Shown in pieces: positions 28,921 through 38,007 of a stretch of 64,000 nucleotides of DNA. The notes under the pieces were generated by a model. The model did no database searches. It worked only from the letters and a program-made list of their open reading frames with translations, and was not told the origin of the DNA. Every line of letters begins with the position of its first letter. Position 1 is the first letter of the stretch. The DNA comes from Akkermansia muciniphila (GTDB lineage Bacteria; Verrucomicrobiota; Verrucomicrobiia; Limisphaerales; BJHT01): assembly GCA_945861535.1 (NCBI GenBank), contig CAMAUZ010000020.1:31376-95375 (forward strand), read 5' to 3'. A program made the position numbers and the translations under genes.

Positions 28921-29850
28921 TCACTGATTCAACCCCGCCAGATACCGCTCCGCATCAATCGCCGCCGCGCAGCCCATGCCCGCCGCGGTGATCGCCTGCC
29001 GATACACCGGGTCCGAACAATCGCCGGCGACGAACACGCCCGGCACATTGGTCTCGCTCCCGCGCTGCCGCAGCACGTAGCCGGCGGCGTCGAGATTGAT
29101 CGCTCCCTGGAAGAGCTGCGTGTTCGGCACATGTCCGATGGCGATGAAAAGTCCCGCGCAATCGAGGACCGATTCCGCGCCGGTTTTCACGTTCTTCACC
29201 CGCACGCCGGTCACCTTGTCCTGCGCCACGTCGAGCACTTCGGTGACGACGGAATCCCACACCGGCTTGATCTTCGGATGCGCCAGCGTGCGGTCGGCCA
29301 TGATCTTCGAGGCCCGCAGCGAATCGCGCCGATGCACGAGATAAACCACCGACGCAAACCGCGTGAGATACACCGCCTCTTCGCACGCCGAATCGCCGCC
29401 GCCGACCACGACCAGCGGCTGACTGCGAAACATCGGCAGCGCCCCGTCGCACGTCGCGCAATACGTCACGCCCTTTTTTTCGAGCTTCTCCTCGCTCTCC
29501 AGTCCGATGTGCCGGTGCCCCGCGCCGCTGGCGATGATGATCGTCTCCGCCTGCACCTTCGCGCCATCGACCGTCAGCGTGAACGGCCGCTGCGACACAT
29601 CCACCGACTCGACCGTGGCGAACTCGACGCGCGCGCCGAAGCGCTCGGCCTGCTTCTGCATCCGCACCATCAACTCGTAGCCATCAATGCCTTCGGGAAA
29701 GCCGGGGAAATTCTCGACAATGCTCGTCGTCGTGAGCAATCCGCCGGGCATCGTGCCGGTGAGCACGAGCGGCTTGAGATTGGCGCGCGCAGTGTACAGC
29801 GCCGCCGTGAGGCCGGCACAGCCGGTTCCGATGATGACCACTTTTTCCAT
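28921..29850 (-). CDS. trxB: Thioredoxin-disulfide reductase
   Basis: A 309-residue FAD/NADPH enzyme that reduces thioredoxin. FAD site VVIIGTGCAGLTAALYTARA, redox site CATCDG, NADPH site VVVGGGDSACEEA, and the C-terminal FAD motif GVFVAGDCSDP. Cys in GTGCAG replaces the usual Pro of GSGPAG, a tolerated change in this region. Length fits. Start 29850 lies directly at the first strand. Confidence 0.96.
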   Translation of the reverse strand: MEKVVIIGTGCAGLTAALYTARANLKPLVLTGTMPGGLLTTTSIVENFPGFPEGIDGYELMVRMQKQAERFGARVEFATVESVDVSQRPFTLTVDGAKVQAETIIIASGAGHRHIGLESEEKLEKKGVTYCATCDGALPMFRSQPLVVVGGGDSACEEAVYLTRFASVVYLVHRRDSLRASKIMADRTLAHPKIKPVWDSVVTEVLDVAQDKVTGVRVKNVKTGAESVLDCAGLFIAIGHVPNTQLFQGAINLDAAGYVLRQRGSETNVPGVFVAGDCSDPVYRQAITAAGMGCAAAIDAERYLAGLNQ

Positions 29851-29994
29851 AAGGCGCGAGACGCTAGGGATGGCCTCCGGCATTGGCAAGCGCTGGCTCC
29901 GATCACGGATGCGATTGTGGTCTCAATTACAAAAATGATCGCCTGCCTGCCCGCTCCCCCGCCTTCCAGACGGGTCGCCGCCATGTTCGTTGAA

Positions 29995-30173
29995 CCTGAA
30001 AACCACAGTTGAGATGAACCACGAAAGGCACGAAACACACGCAAGCCAAGGTTGAGAGGGAGGGTTTTTGGGGCATCGAAAAACCTCATCCGCCGGGTGA
30101 ACCGTGGCCTGCCTGCAACGCGTTCCCTTTTCGTGTCATTTGTGTCTTTCGTGGTCTCAACTGCTTTTTCCTG
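29995..30173. repeat. Family B tandem-armed inverted repeat, copy B2
   Basis: Left AACCACGAAAGGCACGAAACACACG, right TTTCGTGTCATTTGTGTCTTTCGTGG. An outer pair, CAGTTGAGAT and CTCAACTG, flanks them. The core differs from B1 and B4. Confidence 0.75.
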
Positions 30174-30311
30174 CCTGAAGCTAGTTTTTTCGGATGGGTG
30201 CTTGGGGCCGGGGCAGATGGTAGGGCGCCGTTGTCCTCAGCGCGCCGCCAGGAGGGCGACGACCGCAGAAGTTCTTCGGCAGAAAAATGGGGGCAGAAAA
30301 AAACAGAACCC

Positions 30312-30344
30312 GGAAAATGAAAAGCCCCGGTTCGTCACCGGGGC
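30312..30344 (-). terminator. Rho-independent terminator of korAB
   Basis: Reverse strand AGCCCCGGT, GACGA loop, ACCGGGGCT then TTTTCATTTT, 30 bp past the korB stop. Confidence 0.85.
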
Positions 30345-30373
30345 TGGCGCTGATTAATTTTATCCGCGCGGAG

Positions 30374-31330
30374 TTATTTCATCCGGTCGAAGGTCTTTTG
30401 CAGGATTTGCCAGTCGGCCAGGTCTTTCACTTTGGCGCGGCTGTTGGTGATGATGTCGGCCTCGAGTTTGTTTTTGGTCGGGCGGTTGTTCTTGTAGAAG
30501 ATGCCGAACTTTCCGGGGAACGGCTCGTCGGCGAGCTTGTAGGCGGCCATCTCGTCGGTGACGTCGTGCTCGGGTCCGATGAGGTCGAACTTGCCGCCTT
30601 TGCGCGGATTGGAGGCGTCGAAAGCGGCCGGGAAGAACTCGATGCACTCGCTGAGGCACTCGATGAAGCTGAAGCCGTCGTGGTCCATCGCGGCTTCCAT
30701 CATCTGGAGGACGTGGTTGGCGTTGGTGTGCGTGGTGCGGGCGACAAAGGTGGCACCGGCGGCGATGGCCTGCTTGAGCGGATTGATCGGCTGATCGACC
30801 GCGCCCCAGATGTCGGTCTTGCTCTTGAAGCCGATCGGCGATGTCGGCGAGGTCTGCTTCTTGGTGAGGCCGTACACGAAGTTGTCCATGACCACGTAGG
30901 TCATCTTGATGTTCTTGCGCGCGGTGTGGTTGAAGTGGTTGCCGCCGATGGAGAAGGCATCGCCGTCACCGCCGAACACGAACACATGCAGGTCGGGGCG
31001 GCTCAGGGAAACCCCGCTGGCAAAGGGCAGCGCGCGGCCGTGGATGTAGTGCGCGCCGTGGGCCTGCACGAAGTAGGGGAAGCGGCTCGAGCAGCCGATG
31101 CCCGCGACGGTCGTGATCTTTTCGTGCCAGATTTTGCGGCGTTCGATCAGTTTGAAGTAGAGCGCGAGCACCGAAAAATCGCCGCAGCCGGGGCACCACG
31201 TCGGGTGGTCGGCGGCGACTTCTTTTTTGGTCAGGCCCTTGCGGTCGGCATCGGTCAGGAGCGGCACCGGCTCGCCGGAAGTGCGGGTGGTGCGGGGTAG
31301 GACAGCGTTCGGAATGGCAATGGTCGTCAT
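30374..31330 (-). CDS. korB: 2-oxoacid:ferredoxin oxidoreductase, beta subunit
   Basis: A 318-residue thiamine-pyrophosphate subunit. WCPGCGDFSVL binds near the cofactor, GIGCSSRFPYF follows, and the TPP motif is GGDGDAFSIGGNHFNHTARKN. With the alpha subunit it decarboxylates a 2-oxoacid (2-oxoglutarate or pyruvate) to acyl-CoA and passes electrons to ferredoxin, usually in low-oxygen metabolism or to replace the 2-oxoglutarate dehydrogenase complex. No iron-sulfur cluster motif of the four-subunit delta type is present. 33 bp after korA, so one operon. Confidence 0.94.
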   Translation of the reverse strand: MTTIAIPNAVLPRTTRTSGEPVPLLTDADRKGLTKKEVAADHPTWCPGCGDFSVLALYFKLIERRKIWHEKITTVAGIGCSSRFPYFVQAHGAHYIHGRALPFASGVSLSRPDLHVFVFGGDGDAFSIGGNHFNHTARKNIKMTYVVMDNFVYGLTKKQTSPTSPIGFKSKTDIWGAVDQPINPLKQAIAAGATFVARTTHTNANHVLQMMEAAMDHDGFSFIECLSECIEFFPAAFDASNPRKGGKFDLIGPEHDVTDEMAAYKLADEPFPGKFGIFYKNNRPTKNKLEADIITNSRAKVKDLADWQILQKTFDRMK

Positions 31331-31363
31331 GGTGTTGCTGGTAAAAAGGTTGCTGAAAACGGA

Positions 31364-33193
31364 TCAGGCTTCGCCGCTTTTGATGGCTTGGGCGAGCGTG
31401 CGACTGCGGTCGAGGATTTCCTTCACTTTCCAGGTCAGGCCGTCGGTCTTGGTGATGCTGCGGATGCGCGGGTCGCAGTAGCGGCCGCGGAGGATGGCGG
31501 CGAGCTGGCCGAAGCCGTAGAGATTTTCGTCATTTAACTCGACCACGAAGATGTGGTGGAAGCCGCGGAAGACTTTCTCGAGGTCGTTGGGCAGCGGGTT
31601 GAGATGGCGGAGGTGCAGGCAGGAAACGGCGTCGCCGACGGCGCGGGCGCGGTCCACGGCTTCGCGGAGCGGACCTTGGGCGCTGCCCCAGCCGACGAGG
31701 AGGATCTGGCCTTCGTCGGGGCCGTAGGTCTTCGGCACCGGCAGTTCCCACGAGAGCGCGCGCAGCTTGTTGCGGCGCTTGGCGTTCATCTTGACGTGCA
31801 GCGTGGGCGAGCCGGTGGGATGTCCGAGTTCGTCGTGTTCGAGACCGGTGACGACGGGATATTTGCCGCTGGCGACGCGGGTGCCCGGGGCCAGATGGCG
31901 GGTGATGCCGTCGGTGGTGTTCAAGTCGTAGGGCTTGTGATCCTGCACGGCGGTGAGGTCCGGCGAGATGTCCTGGCAGACAGCCTTCAAGTCGGGTTCA
32001 TCGAAGGCCTCGATGCGCGTCGCGATGCCCTGATCGGTGAGCAACAGCACGGGCGTGCTGTATTTGCGGGCAATGTTCACGGCCTCGATGGCGGCGTGGA
32101 AGCATTCCTCGACATTGGCCGGCGCAATCACCACGCGCGGGCTGTCACCGTGGCCGCCGAAGCACGCGATGTTCAGGTCGGACTGCTCGATGCTGGTCGG
32201 CATGCCAGTCGAGGGACCGCCGCGTTGCACGTCCACCACCACGAGGGGAATCTCGGCCATGACTGCCCAGCCGATGGCCTCGGTCTTGAGGGAAATGCCC
32301 GGGCCGCTGGAACCGGTCACCGCCACGCGACCCGCGTAACTGGCGCCGATGGCCATGGACACCGCGGCGAGTTCGTCTTCGCACTGAATGAATTCGCCGC
32401 CGTACTTTGGCAGCTCGCGCCGGAGCAATTCCATGATGTCCGACCACGGCGTGATTGGATAACCCGCGCCAAACCGCACGCCCGCCGCGATGAGGCCGAA
32501 GGCGAGCGCCTCGTTGCCGTTCATCACGATCTGGGGGCGGGCCTTGGCTTCCGCCGGATAGAATTGGTACGTCTTGAGCAGGTTCTCGAGGCTGTTGCTG
32601 TAGCCGGCGTTGAAGCAGGTGAGGGCGTTGGCGACGACGCTCGCGTCTTTGCCCGTGAAGCGCTCCTCGATCAGCTTGGTGAGCTTCGGCACGTTCAGGT
32701 CATAGATTTTCGCCAGCAGGCCGAGCGCATAGATGTTTTTCCCCTTGTCGCGGCCGGTGCCGCCGATGGCCTCGACGGTCAGGCCGGAAATCTGGACGCC
32801 GACGTGGCGATAGGTCTCCTGCCACTCGGGCTTGGGTTCCACATGGTCGGAATCGTAGAGCACGATGCCGCCGATCTTCAGCGAACTGATGTGGTCCTCG
32901 TAGCTGTGCTGGTAGAACGCCAGCAGCATGTCCGCCTCGTCGCCGGAACTGAGCACCTCGCCGGATCCGACGCGTACCTGAAAGATCGAGGGGCCGCCGG
33001 AGATCGTGGACGGAATGGTCATGAAGGTCATGACCTCCTGCTCGCTGCGACCGGCCAGCCGCGCGAGGAAGCCCCCGATGGCCTGGATGCCGTCCTGCGA
33101 ATTGCCCGCGATGCGGATGACGGCCTCGGAGATCTTCGTCAGTTTGGGTGGCCCACCGGGGGCGGTCAGATTGGCGGATGCAGTGTCGCTCAT
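31364..33193 (-). CDS. korA: 2-oxoacid:ferredoxin oxidoreductase, fused gamma-alpha subunit
   Basis: A 609-residue fusion. The gamma-type domain is at about 20-200 (RIAGNSQDGIQAIGGFLARLAGR...). The pyrimidine-binding alpha domain follows (GNEALAFGLIAAGVRFGAGYPITPWSDIMELL, EDELAAVSMAIGASYAGRVAVTGSSGPGISLK). The transketolase C-like part ends near LVELNDENLYGFGQLA. The GYPITP motif and fusion order match KorA/2-oxoglutarate-type enzymes. Its start at 33193 lies just after the gap that ends this G-rich block. Confidence 0.94.
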   Translation of the reverse strand: MSDTASANLTAPGGPPKLTKISEAVIRIAGNSQDGIQAIGGFLARLAGRSEQEVMTFMTIPSTISGGPSIFQVRVGSGEVLSSGDEADMLLAFYQHSYEDHISSLKIGGIVLYDSDHVEPKPEWQETYRHVGVQISGLTVEAIGGTGRDKGKNIYALGLLAKIYDLNVPKLTKLIEERFTGKDASVVANALTCFNAGYSNSLENLLKTYQFYPAEAKARPQIVMNGNEALAFGLIAAGVRFGAGYPITPWSDIMELLRRELPKYGGEFIQCEDELAAVSMAIGASYAGRVAVTGSSGPGISLKTEAIGWAVMAEIPLVVVDVQRGGPSTGMPTSIEQSDLNIACFGGHGDSPRVVIAPANVEECFHAAIEAVNIARKYSTPVLLLTDQGIATRIEAFDEPDLKAVCQDISPDLTAVQDHKPYDLNTTDGITRHLAPGTRVASGKYPVVTGLEHDELGHPTGSPTLHVKMNAKRRNKLRALSWELPVPKTYGPDEGQILLVGWGSAQGPLREAVDRARAVGDAVSCLHLRHLNPLPNDLEKVFRGFHHIFVVELNDENLYGFGQLAAILRGRYCDPRIRSITKTDGLTWKVKEILDRSRTLAQAIKSGEA

Positions 33194-33642
33194 GGAAAAA
33201 TTTTCGTTCTAAAGTTCAAAGTCAGTTCAGCAAAAAGCGGCGTTCGACTATGCGACCCGCCGCGCAAATTCACTTAAAGAATTGCGAAAAACGCTAACAG
33301 CCGACCCCGAGGAGTCAACGGTATTGCCAAAACAGAAAAGCGCGGTGTGACAACGGGTTGCGTATCCAGATATTAGGCGGCCGCGCTTGGGCGAGGGGCG
33401 CGATTAGGCGGCATAATCCCGGGCTTGGCAGCGCGGCCGGCGACATGGCGGGCGAAGCCCGTCCCGCCGGGGAGCGCACGCTGCTGGCGTGCTGTTTTCG
33501 GCGGCCCGCCGAAAACTTCGTTCCACAAACCTTCTCCTGCGGCGGGAGAAAGCGGACCGCCGAACGACGGTTTGGACGGGCCGCCCAGACCGGCACGCGG
33601 GCCGCGTGCGCTTCCCTTCGGTCTCCAGAGTTTCGGATTGCT
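33194..33642. other. 449-bp gap with palindromes
   Basis: A perfect palindrome at 33494-33516 (GTTTTCGGCGG/CCGCCGAAAAC) is followed by inverted fragments GCGGCGGGAGAAAGCGG and GGTTTGGACGGGCCGCC. No gene is seen. Confidence 0.5.
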
Positions 33643-34422
33643 TCACCGCACCCCGCGCAGCAGCAGCTCCAATCCTTTCGCCACGCCGTGCCCGCAATGC
33701 TGATGACTCACGTAGCCCTCCTGTTCCAGCACCCGCGCCTTCACCTGCGGCACGGCGTTGGACGGCGCGACCAGCCACCGTGCAAATTCGCGCGACAACA
33801 TCGGCAGATCGTTCAGATGATCGCCAGCCGCGAGGACGTGCTCGGCGCGCACGCCCACACGCCGGCAGATTTCCGCGAGCGCCGTGCCCTTGTTGTACGC
33901 CACATGCGACAGCCGCGCATACACGTCGTTGCGCACAAACGCCAACCGCGGAAAGCGCCGGCAGAACGCGCCGAAATATTCCTGAATCGCGTCGGCATCC
34001 GGATTGTTGCGCGCGATCAGGCAGAACGGCGAATACACGTCCGTGTACACGTCCGCCTCGAAATTCTGCTCCACCCACGCGGTCACTTCCGCCAACGCCG
34101 CGCGCACCTCGTCGAACAGCACCGCGTGCTCCTGCGTGCAGCGGTCGTTCCATTCCCCCACCGCCTCGTAGCGATGCTCGTGATGCCGGTAAATCTCGCG
34201 CTCCACCGTCACCACGTAATCCGGCCGCACCGTCAGCCGCGCCCGCGCGATGCTCTCCATCAGGCTCGACAGATCGCGCCCCGTATTGATCACCCACGTC
34301 GCCCCCTGTTGCTGCAACCACGCGAGCTGCTCCTGCAACGCCTCCGGTACCGGCGGGTTTTCAAACTCCGCAAACAGCGTCCCGTCAAAATCCGTCGAGA
34401 CCAATTGCACCGGTAAATTCAT
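33643..34422 (-). CDS. HAD-superfamily phosphatase (subclass IIB)
   Basis: A 259-residue hydrolase of the Cof/sucrose-phosphatase type. Motif I is STDFDGTL (nucleophile Asp), motif II INTGRD, motif III Lys in YNKGTAL, and motif IV AAGDHLNDLPML. It probably dephosphorylates a sugar phosphate or nucleotide. An upstream Met at 34440 adds MKAERR; 34422 is preferred because the fold begins at once. Divergent from the TPR gene. Confidence 0.88.
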   Translation of the reverse strand: MNLPVQLVSTDFDGTLFAEFENPPVPEALQEQLAWLQQQGATWVINTGRDLSSLMESIARARLTVRPDYVVTVEREIYRHHEHRYEAVGEWNDRCTQEHAVLFDEVRAALAEVTAWVEQNFEADVYTDVYSPFCLIARNNPDADAIQEYFGAFCRRFPRLAFVRNDVYARLSHVAYNKGTALAEICRRVGVRAEHVLAAGDHLNDLPMLSREFARWLVAPSNAVPQVKARVLEQEGYVSHQHCGHGVAKGLELLLRGVR

Positions 34423-34547
34423 GCGTCGTTCAGCCTTCATTCCTGCGAAATCTCTCGCGTCCCCGCGCCGTGCCCCGCACGTTCGGCGGGCTGCGGCGCT
34501 TGCGCGGACGGCAAACTTCGTGGCACAACCAACCCTGTCAAAACAAT

Positions 34548-35006
34548 ATGCCCTCGGCCCAGGATCACTACGACGACGCCATGTTCGCCTTCAGCACCGG
34601 CGACTACGACTCCTGCATTGCGACCCTGAAAACATTGCTCGCCGACGATCCCGCCAACTTCGACGCCCGGCTTGCCCTCGGCATGGCGCACTACCGCAAA
34701 GGTGACTTCCCCACCGCCATCGCCGAGGGCCACAAGGCCGAAAAACTCCGCCCGAACGAACAGCTCGTTCACACCAACCTCTCGCTCTTCTACATGAAAT
34801 CCGGCGACAAAAAGACCGCCGAACACCACGGCCTCCAGGCCCGCATCGCCTCGTGGCGCGACAACATGGCTCCGCCCGGCACCACGCCCGCCGAGACCGC
34901 CGATCCCGAACTCTCTCTCGCTCGTCCCGCCCCCGCGCCCATCAAAGTCCCCGACATGCCGTGGCGGAAAAAACCACCTGTGGGCGGCACGCCCCACACC
35001 CATTGA
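34548..35006 (+). CDS. TPR-repeat protein
   Basis: A 152-residue soluble protein with two to three tetratricopeptide repeats (about 5-105: AQDHYDDAMFAFSTGDYDSCIATLKTLL..., ARLALGMAHYRKGDFPTAIAEGHKAEKL, VHTNLSLFYMKSGDKKTAEHHGLQA). The tail is Pro-rich and ends PWRKKPPVGGTPHTH. The family mediates protein-protein contacts; partner unknown. Confidence 0.85.
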   Translation: MPSAQDHYDDAMFAFSTGDYDSCIATLKTLLADDPANFDARLALGMAHYRKGDFPTAIAEGHKAEKLRPNEQLVHTNLSLFYMKSGDKKTAEHHGLQARIASWRDNMAPPGTTPAETADPELSLARPAPAPIKVPDMPWRKKPPVGGTPHTH

Positions 35007-35028
35007 ACCCGAACGCCGAAATGAAAAT

Positions 35029-35185
35029 GGGTGGCACGGGCTACCAGCCCGTCCCGTCGGGCCACTGGCCCGGTGAAACGGAGAGGATGCTGAACTCCAG
35101 AAATCACGCCCCCAAAAGTTCGGGCGTCTTCCAACTTCCGCGCGACAGGTTGCCGCGCGGCACCGGCAGGTTGCCCGTGCCACCC
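35029..35185. repeat. Inverted repeat, family K
   Basis: GGGTGGCACGGGCTACC at left pairs with GGTTGCCCGTGCCACCC at right, around smaller hairpins. It lies between the TPR and Rieske genes. A compact relative is at 47104-47138. Confidence 0.65.
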
Positions 35186-35223
35186 GCCGGCTTGCGCCGG
35201 CCTGCCTGCGGATTCAGATCGAA

Positions 35224-35574
35224 ATGTCTGTTGTCATCGCGCCCACCGTCGCCCCTTCCCACATGAGCGAATTCATCCCCGTCGCCCAGGCCAGCCACTT
35301 GCCCCCCGACACCGGCCTCACGGTGCAGGTGGACAACCACGAAGTCGCCGTTTTCAACGTCGGCGGCCACTACTGCGCCATCGACGGCGAATGCCCGCAC
35401 CGCGGCGGCCCGCTCGGTTCCGGCACTGTTGAGAACGGCAAAGTCTTCTGTCCGCTCCACGGCTGGGAATACGACCTGCGCACCGGCGAGTGCGCCACGC
35501 GTCCCGACAAGCCCGTGCGCGTCCACGCCGTCCGGGTCGTGGATGGCCACCTGGAAGTGCGGCTCGCTGATTGA
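35224..35574 (+). CDS. Rieske [2Fe-2S] ferredoxin-like protein
   Basis: A 116-residue soluble Rieske protein of the NirD/ferredoxin type. Cluster motifs are CPHRGGPLG and CPLHGWEYDL, giving two Cys and two His ligands. It likely serves as an electron carrier to an oxygenase or reductase not in this window. Met35263 (MSEFIPVA) is an alternative and perhaps better start, since the first 13 residues are not family-like. Confidence 0.93.
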   Translation: MSVVIAPTVAPSHMSEFIPVAQASHLPPDTGLTVQVDNHEVAVFNVGGHYCAIDGECPHRGGPLGSGTVENGKVFCPLHGWEYDLRTGECATRPDKPVRVHAVRVVDGHLEVRLAD

Positions 35575-35651
35575 TCCGCAGCCGCCCTCACCACCACTTT
35601 CGTCCGCAACCCAACTCTCCAGCCCATTACTTCCCAACCAATAATCCATTT

Positions 35652-35933
35652 ATGAAAAGCGCCTACGAACTCGCCATGGACCGGCTCAACAAAGTCGCGC
35701 CCAGCGTCACCCTCACCGCCGAACAAAAACGCCGCATCGCCGAACTCGAAAACGACTGCAAAGCCAAGATCGCCGACCTCGAGATTTCCCTCGGTGGCAA
35801 AAGCACCGCCGCCCGCGCCGCCGGCGATGAAGGCAGCGGCGCCGAACTCGAACGCCTCCTCGTCGTCGAACGCAAGAAACTCCAGGACCGCCTCGAAGAC
35901 CAAAAAGAAAAAGTCCGCCTCGGCAAAGGCTGA
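35652..35933 (+). CDS. Small coiled-coil protein of unknown function
   Basis: A 93-residue hydrophilic protein, mostly charged helix: LTAEQKRRIAELENDCKAK and later ELERLLVVERKKLQDRLEDQKEK, with a Gly/Ser break near the middle (GGKSTAARAAGDEGSG). I infer a helical hairpin. It begins 77 bp after the Rieske gene and could be co-transcribed. No family recognised. Confidence 0.75.
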   Translation: MKSAYELAMDRLNKVAPSVTLTAEQKRRIAELENDCKAKIADLEISLGGKSTAARAAGDEGSGAELERLLVVERKKLQDRLEDQKEKVRLGKG

Positions 35934-36132
35934 GCGGCCTCGTGGTAGGGCCGGGCTGCCGCCCGGCCGTGACCTTTCCCTGCCCCCGGCGCGCGACCGG
36001 TCCCCGGTCGCAGCGCGTCCGCTCACGCGGAGACGTACTGAGTTCTTCCAGCACCTGCTCGCCATCGCCGCCGCTGCGGGCGGGGGCCGCCCGCACCCCA
36101 CCTTGGAGTCCGCACCGTCCCCAACCCCCCGC

Positions 36133-36597
36133 TCAACTCTCCGTCCCCGGCTTCGGCACAAACTTCAGCGCCACCCCGTTGATGCAGTAGCGCTGGTCCG
36201 TCGGCGTGTCGAAACCCTCGCCCTTGAACACATGCCCGAGATGCCCGTCGCACACCGCGCAGCGCACCTCCGTGCGTATATTTCCCATGCTGCGGTCCTC
36301 GATCATCCGCACATTCTTCGCGTTCGCCGGGTCGTAAAAAGACGGCCAGCCGCAATGCGAATCGAACTTGTGCGCCGATGAAAAAAGCTCGGCGCCGCAA
36401 CCCCCGCAGAGATACGTCCCGCCACCCTGCCGTTTGAATTCCTCATACGCCCGCCCGAACGGCCGCTCCGTTCCCGCCTGCCGCAAAATATGATGTTGCT
36501 CCGGCGTCAGCACCTGCCGCCACTCGGCATCGGTCTTGGTGATAGTGGCAGGGTGGATGGCGGCGGCCGGGTCAGGATGCATATTTTCAGGGCTCAT
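36133..36597 (-). CDS. msrB: Peptide-methionine (R)-S-oxide reductase
   Basis: A 154-residue MsrB that repairs methionine-R-sulfoxide in proteins using thioredoxin. Zinc ligands are CGGCG and CAVCDGHLGH; HCGWPSF and the catalytic Cys in RYCINGVALKF are all present. There is no signal peptide, so it is cytosolic. Start 36597 (MSPENMHP) is chosen; the open frame further upstream runs through elements F2 and G1. Confidence 0.95.
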   Translation of the reverse strand: MSPENMHPDPAAAIHPATITKTDAEWRQVLTPEQHHILRQAGTERPFGRAYEEFKRQGGGTYLCGGCGAELFSSAHKFDSHCGWPSFYDPANAKNVRMIEDRSMGNIRTEVRCAVCDGHLGHVFKGEGFDTPTDQRYCINGVALKFVPKPGTES

Positions 36598-36664
36598 AAA
36601 AGTAAAACCAGCGTCCCCATCCCCACCGCCCGCCGCAAGACGAAAGCCAGCGGTTCCCAGCCGT

Positions 36665-36771
36665 GGTACCGCAGCCGTCCCCGGCTGCGAGTTGCGGGGC
36701 GTCCTCGCCCCAGCAACTGGTTCTGGCGGCGAGACGCCGCCCGAACTCGCAGGCGAGGACGCCTGCGGTAC
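36665..36771. repeat. Four-hairpin element, family F, copy F2
   Basis: GGTACCGCAG at left, CTGCGGTAC at right, and four consecutive palindromes (for example GCAGCCGTCCCCGGCTGC and GGCGGCGAGACGCCGCC). Confidence 0.85.
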
Positions 36772-36810
36772 GGGAGCAGTGCGCAGATGCGCCCCAATTC
36801 CCCCAACGCT

Positions 36811-36890
36811 GGTAGGGCGCGCCTGTCCCCAGCGCGCCGGTTGCGCGTACGCACGTCCCGCGGCGCGCTGAGGACAGGCGCGCCCTACCA
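36811..36890. repeat. Inverted repeat, family G, copy G1
   Basis: 80 bp with ends GGTAGGGCGCGCCTGTCC and its near-inverse GGACAGGCGCGCCCTACC. A half copy is at 30221. Confidence 0.85.
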
Positions 36891-36992
36891 ACCGCCGTTT
36901 TGCCTCGCCCCTTCGCCCCTCATCTTTTCCCCGCGAATGCCGATGTTTCCCCGTAACACACGCCGCCGCGTTTGCGCCGTCGCGTGTTCAAC

Positions 36993-37772
36993 ATGGAACC
37001 CATTTTGAAAATCACCGACCTCCGGGTCGAATACCGCAGCCGCGAGGACGCCGGTGCCGACCTCGGCGTCAAAGTCGCCGTCAACGGCCTCAATCTCGAG
37101 GTCCGCCGTGGCGAGGTTTTCGGTTTTCTCGGTCCCAACGGCGCGGGCAAGACGACCACCATGAACGTCCTGCTCGGCTTCGTGAACGCCACCGGCGGCT
37201 CCGCCGAACTCTTCGGCGTCAACGTCCGCGAACCCATCGCCCGCCAGCGCATCGGCTACCTCCCCGAGCTGACCTACTACTACAAATTTCTCACCGCCGA
37301 GGAACTGCTGCGCTTCTACGGAAAAATCTTCGGCCTCGCCTCCGCGGAGCTTGAGAAGCGCATCGACCACGTCCTCCGCCTCGTCGAACTCGAGCATGCC
37401 CGCAAGCGCCTCATCCGCACCTATTCGAAGGGCATGCAGCAGCGCGTCGGCCTCGCCCAGGCGCTGATCAACGACCCCGACCTGCTCATCCTCGACGAGC
37501 CGACCAGCGGCCTCGATCCGCTCGGTCGCATGAAAGTCCGCGAGATCATTCAGCGCCTGCGCGACGCCGGAAAAACCGTGTTCTTCTCCTCGCACGAACT
37601 CGGCGAAGTCGAAACCGTCTGCGACCGCGTCGGCATCCTTCACGAAGGCCGGCTCCAGGTGGAAGGCCGCGTCAGCGAACTCACCACGCGCTACCACACC
37701 AACCTCGAGCAGATCTTCCTTCAGATCATCGGCTACCGCCCCAACCCGCCCGCCACCGTGACCTGCGCATGA
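36993..37772 (+). CDS. ABC transporter ATP-binding protein
   Basis: A 259-residue ATPase. Walker A GPNGAGKTT, Q-loop YLPE, signature YSKGMQQRVGLAQAL, Walker B LLILDEPTSGLDP, H-loop SSHEL. The YSKGM signature is typical of ABC-2 type exporters (NatA/CcmA-like). It pairs with the permease at 38008, although a 235-bp gap with repeat C1 separates them. Start 36993 chosen; an upstream in-frame Met at 36972 adds only MRRRVFN. Confidence 0.94.
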   Translation: MEPILKITDLRVEYRSREDAGADLGVKVAVNGLNLEVRRGEVFGFLGPNGAGKTTTMNVLLGFVNATGGSAELFGVNVREPIARQRIGYLPELTYYYKFLTAEELLRFYGKIFGLASAELEKRIDHVLRLVELEHARKRLIRTYSKGMQQRVGLAQALINDPDLLILDEPTSGLDPLGRMKVREIIQRLRDAGKTVFFSSHELGEVETVCDRVGILHEGRLQVEGRVSELTTRYHTNLEQIFLQIIGYRPNPPATVTCA

Positions 37773-37790
37773 ACCTCGAACCGGCCATGC

Positions 37791-37988
37791 CTCACGCAAA
37801 GGGCGCGAAGGACGCAAAGGCGGACCCAAATTCGTTGCGCTCCGAAACCCTCGGAGCGCGGGCAGTCCCCGCCCGCAGCTCGCCCGCATGGCGAAAGCCG
37901 CCCGAACTTCCAGCACTCCTTTCGTTTTTCGCGCTCCGCTTTGGTCTTCCCGCCTCCCCTTTGCGTCCTTTGCGTCCTTTGCGTGAGG
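37791..37988. repeat. Family C tandem-armed inverted repeat, copy C1
   Basis: Left CACGCAAAGGGCGCGAAGGACGCAAAGG fragments (unit CGCAAAGGA), right three perfect CCTTTGCGT units ending GAGG. It occupies nearly the whole gap between the two ABC genes. Confidence 0.85.
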
Positions 37989-38007
37989 CCCAACTGAGGA
38001 TTCCCCG

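Larger units (their letters stand above)
29851..30373. other. Gap with element B2 and a terminator
   Basis: B2 lies at 29995-30173, a half palindrome GGTAGGGCGCCGTTGTCCTC (family G) at 30221, and the korB terminator at 30312-30344. No gene is seen. Confidence 0.55.
36598..36992. other. Divergent promoter region filled by repeats F2 and G1
   Basis: The 395 bp between msrB and the ABC ATPase gene hold F2 (36665-36771) and G1 (36811-36890). Any promoters must lie in the remaining short flanks or within the repeats. Confidence 0.5.
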
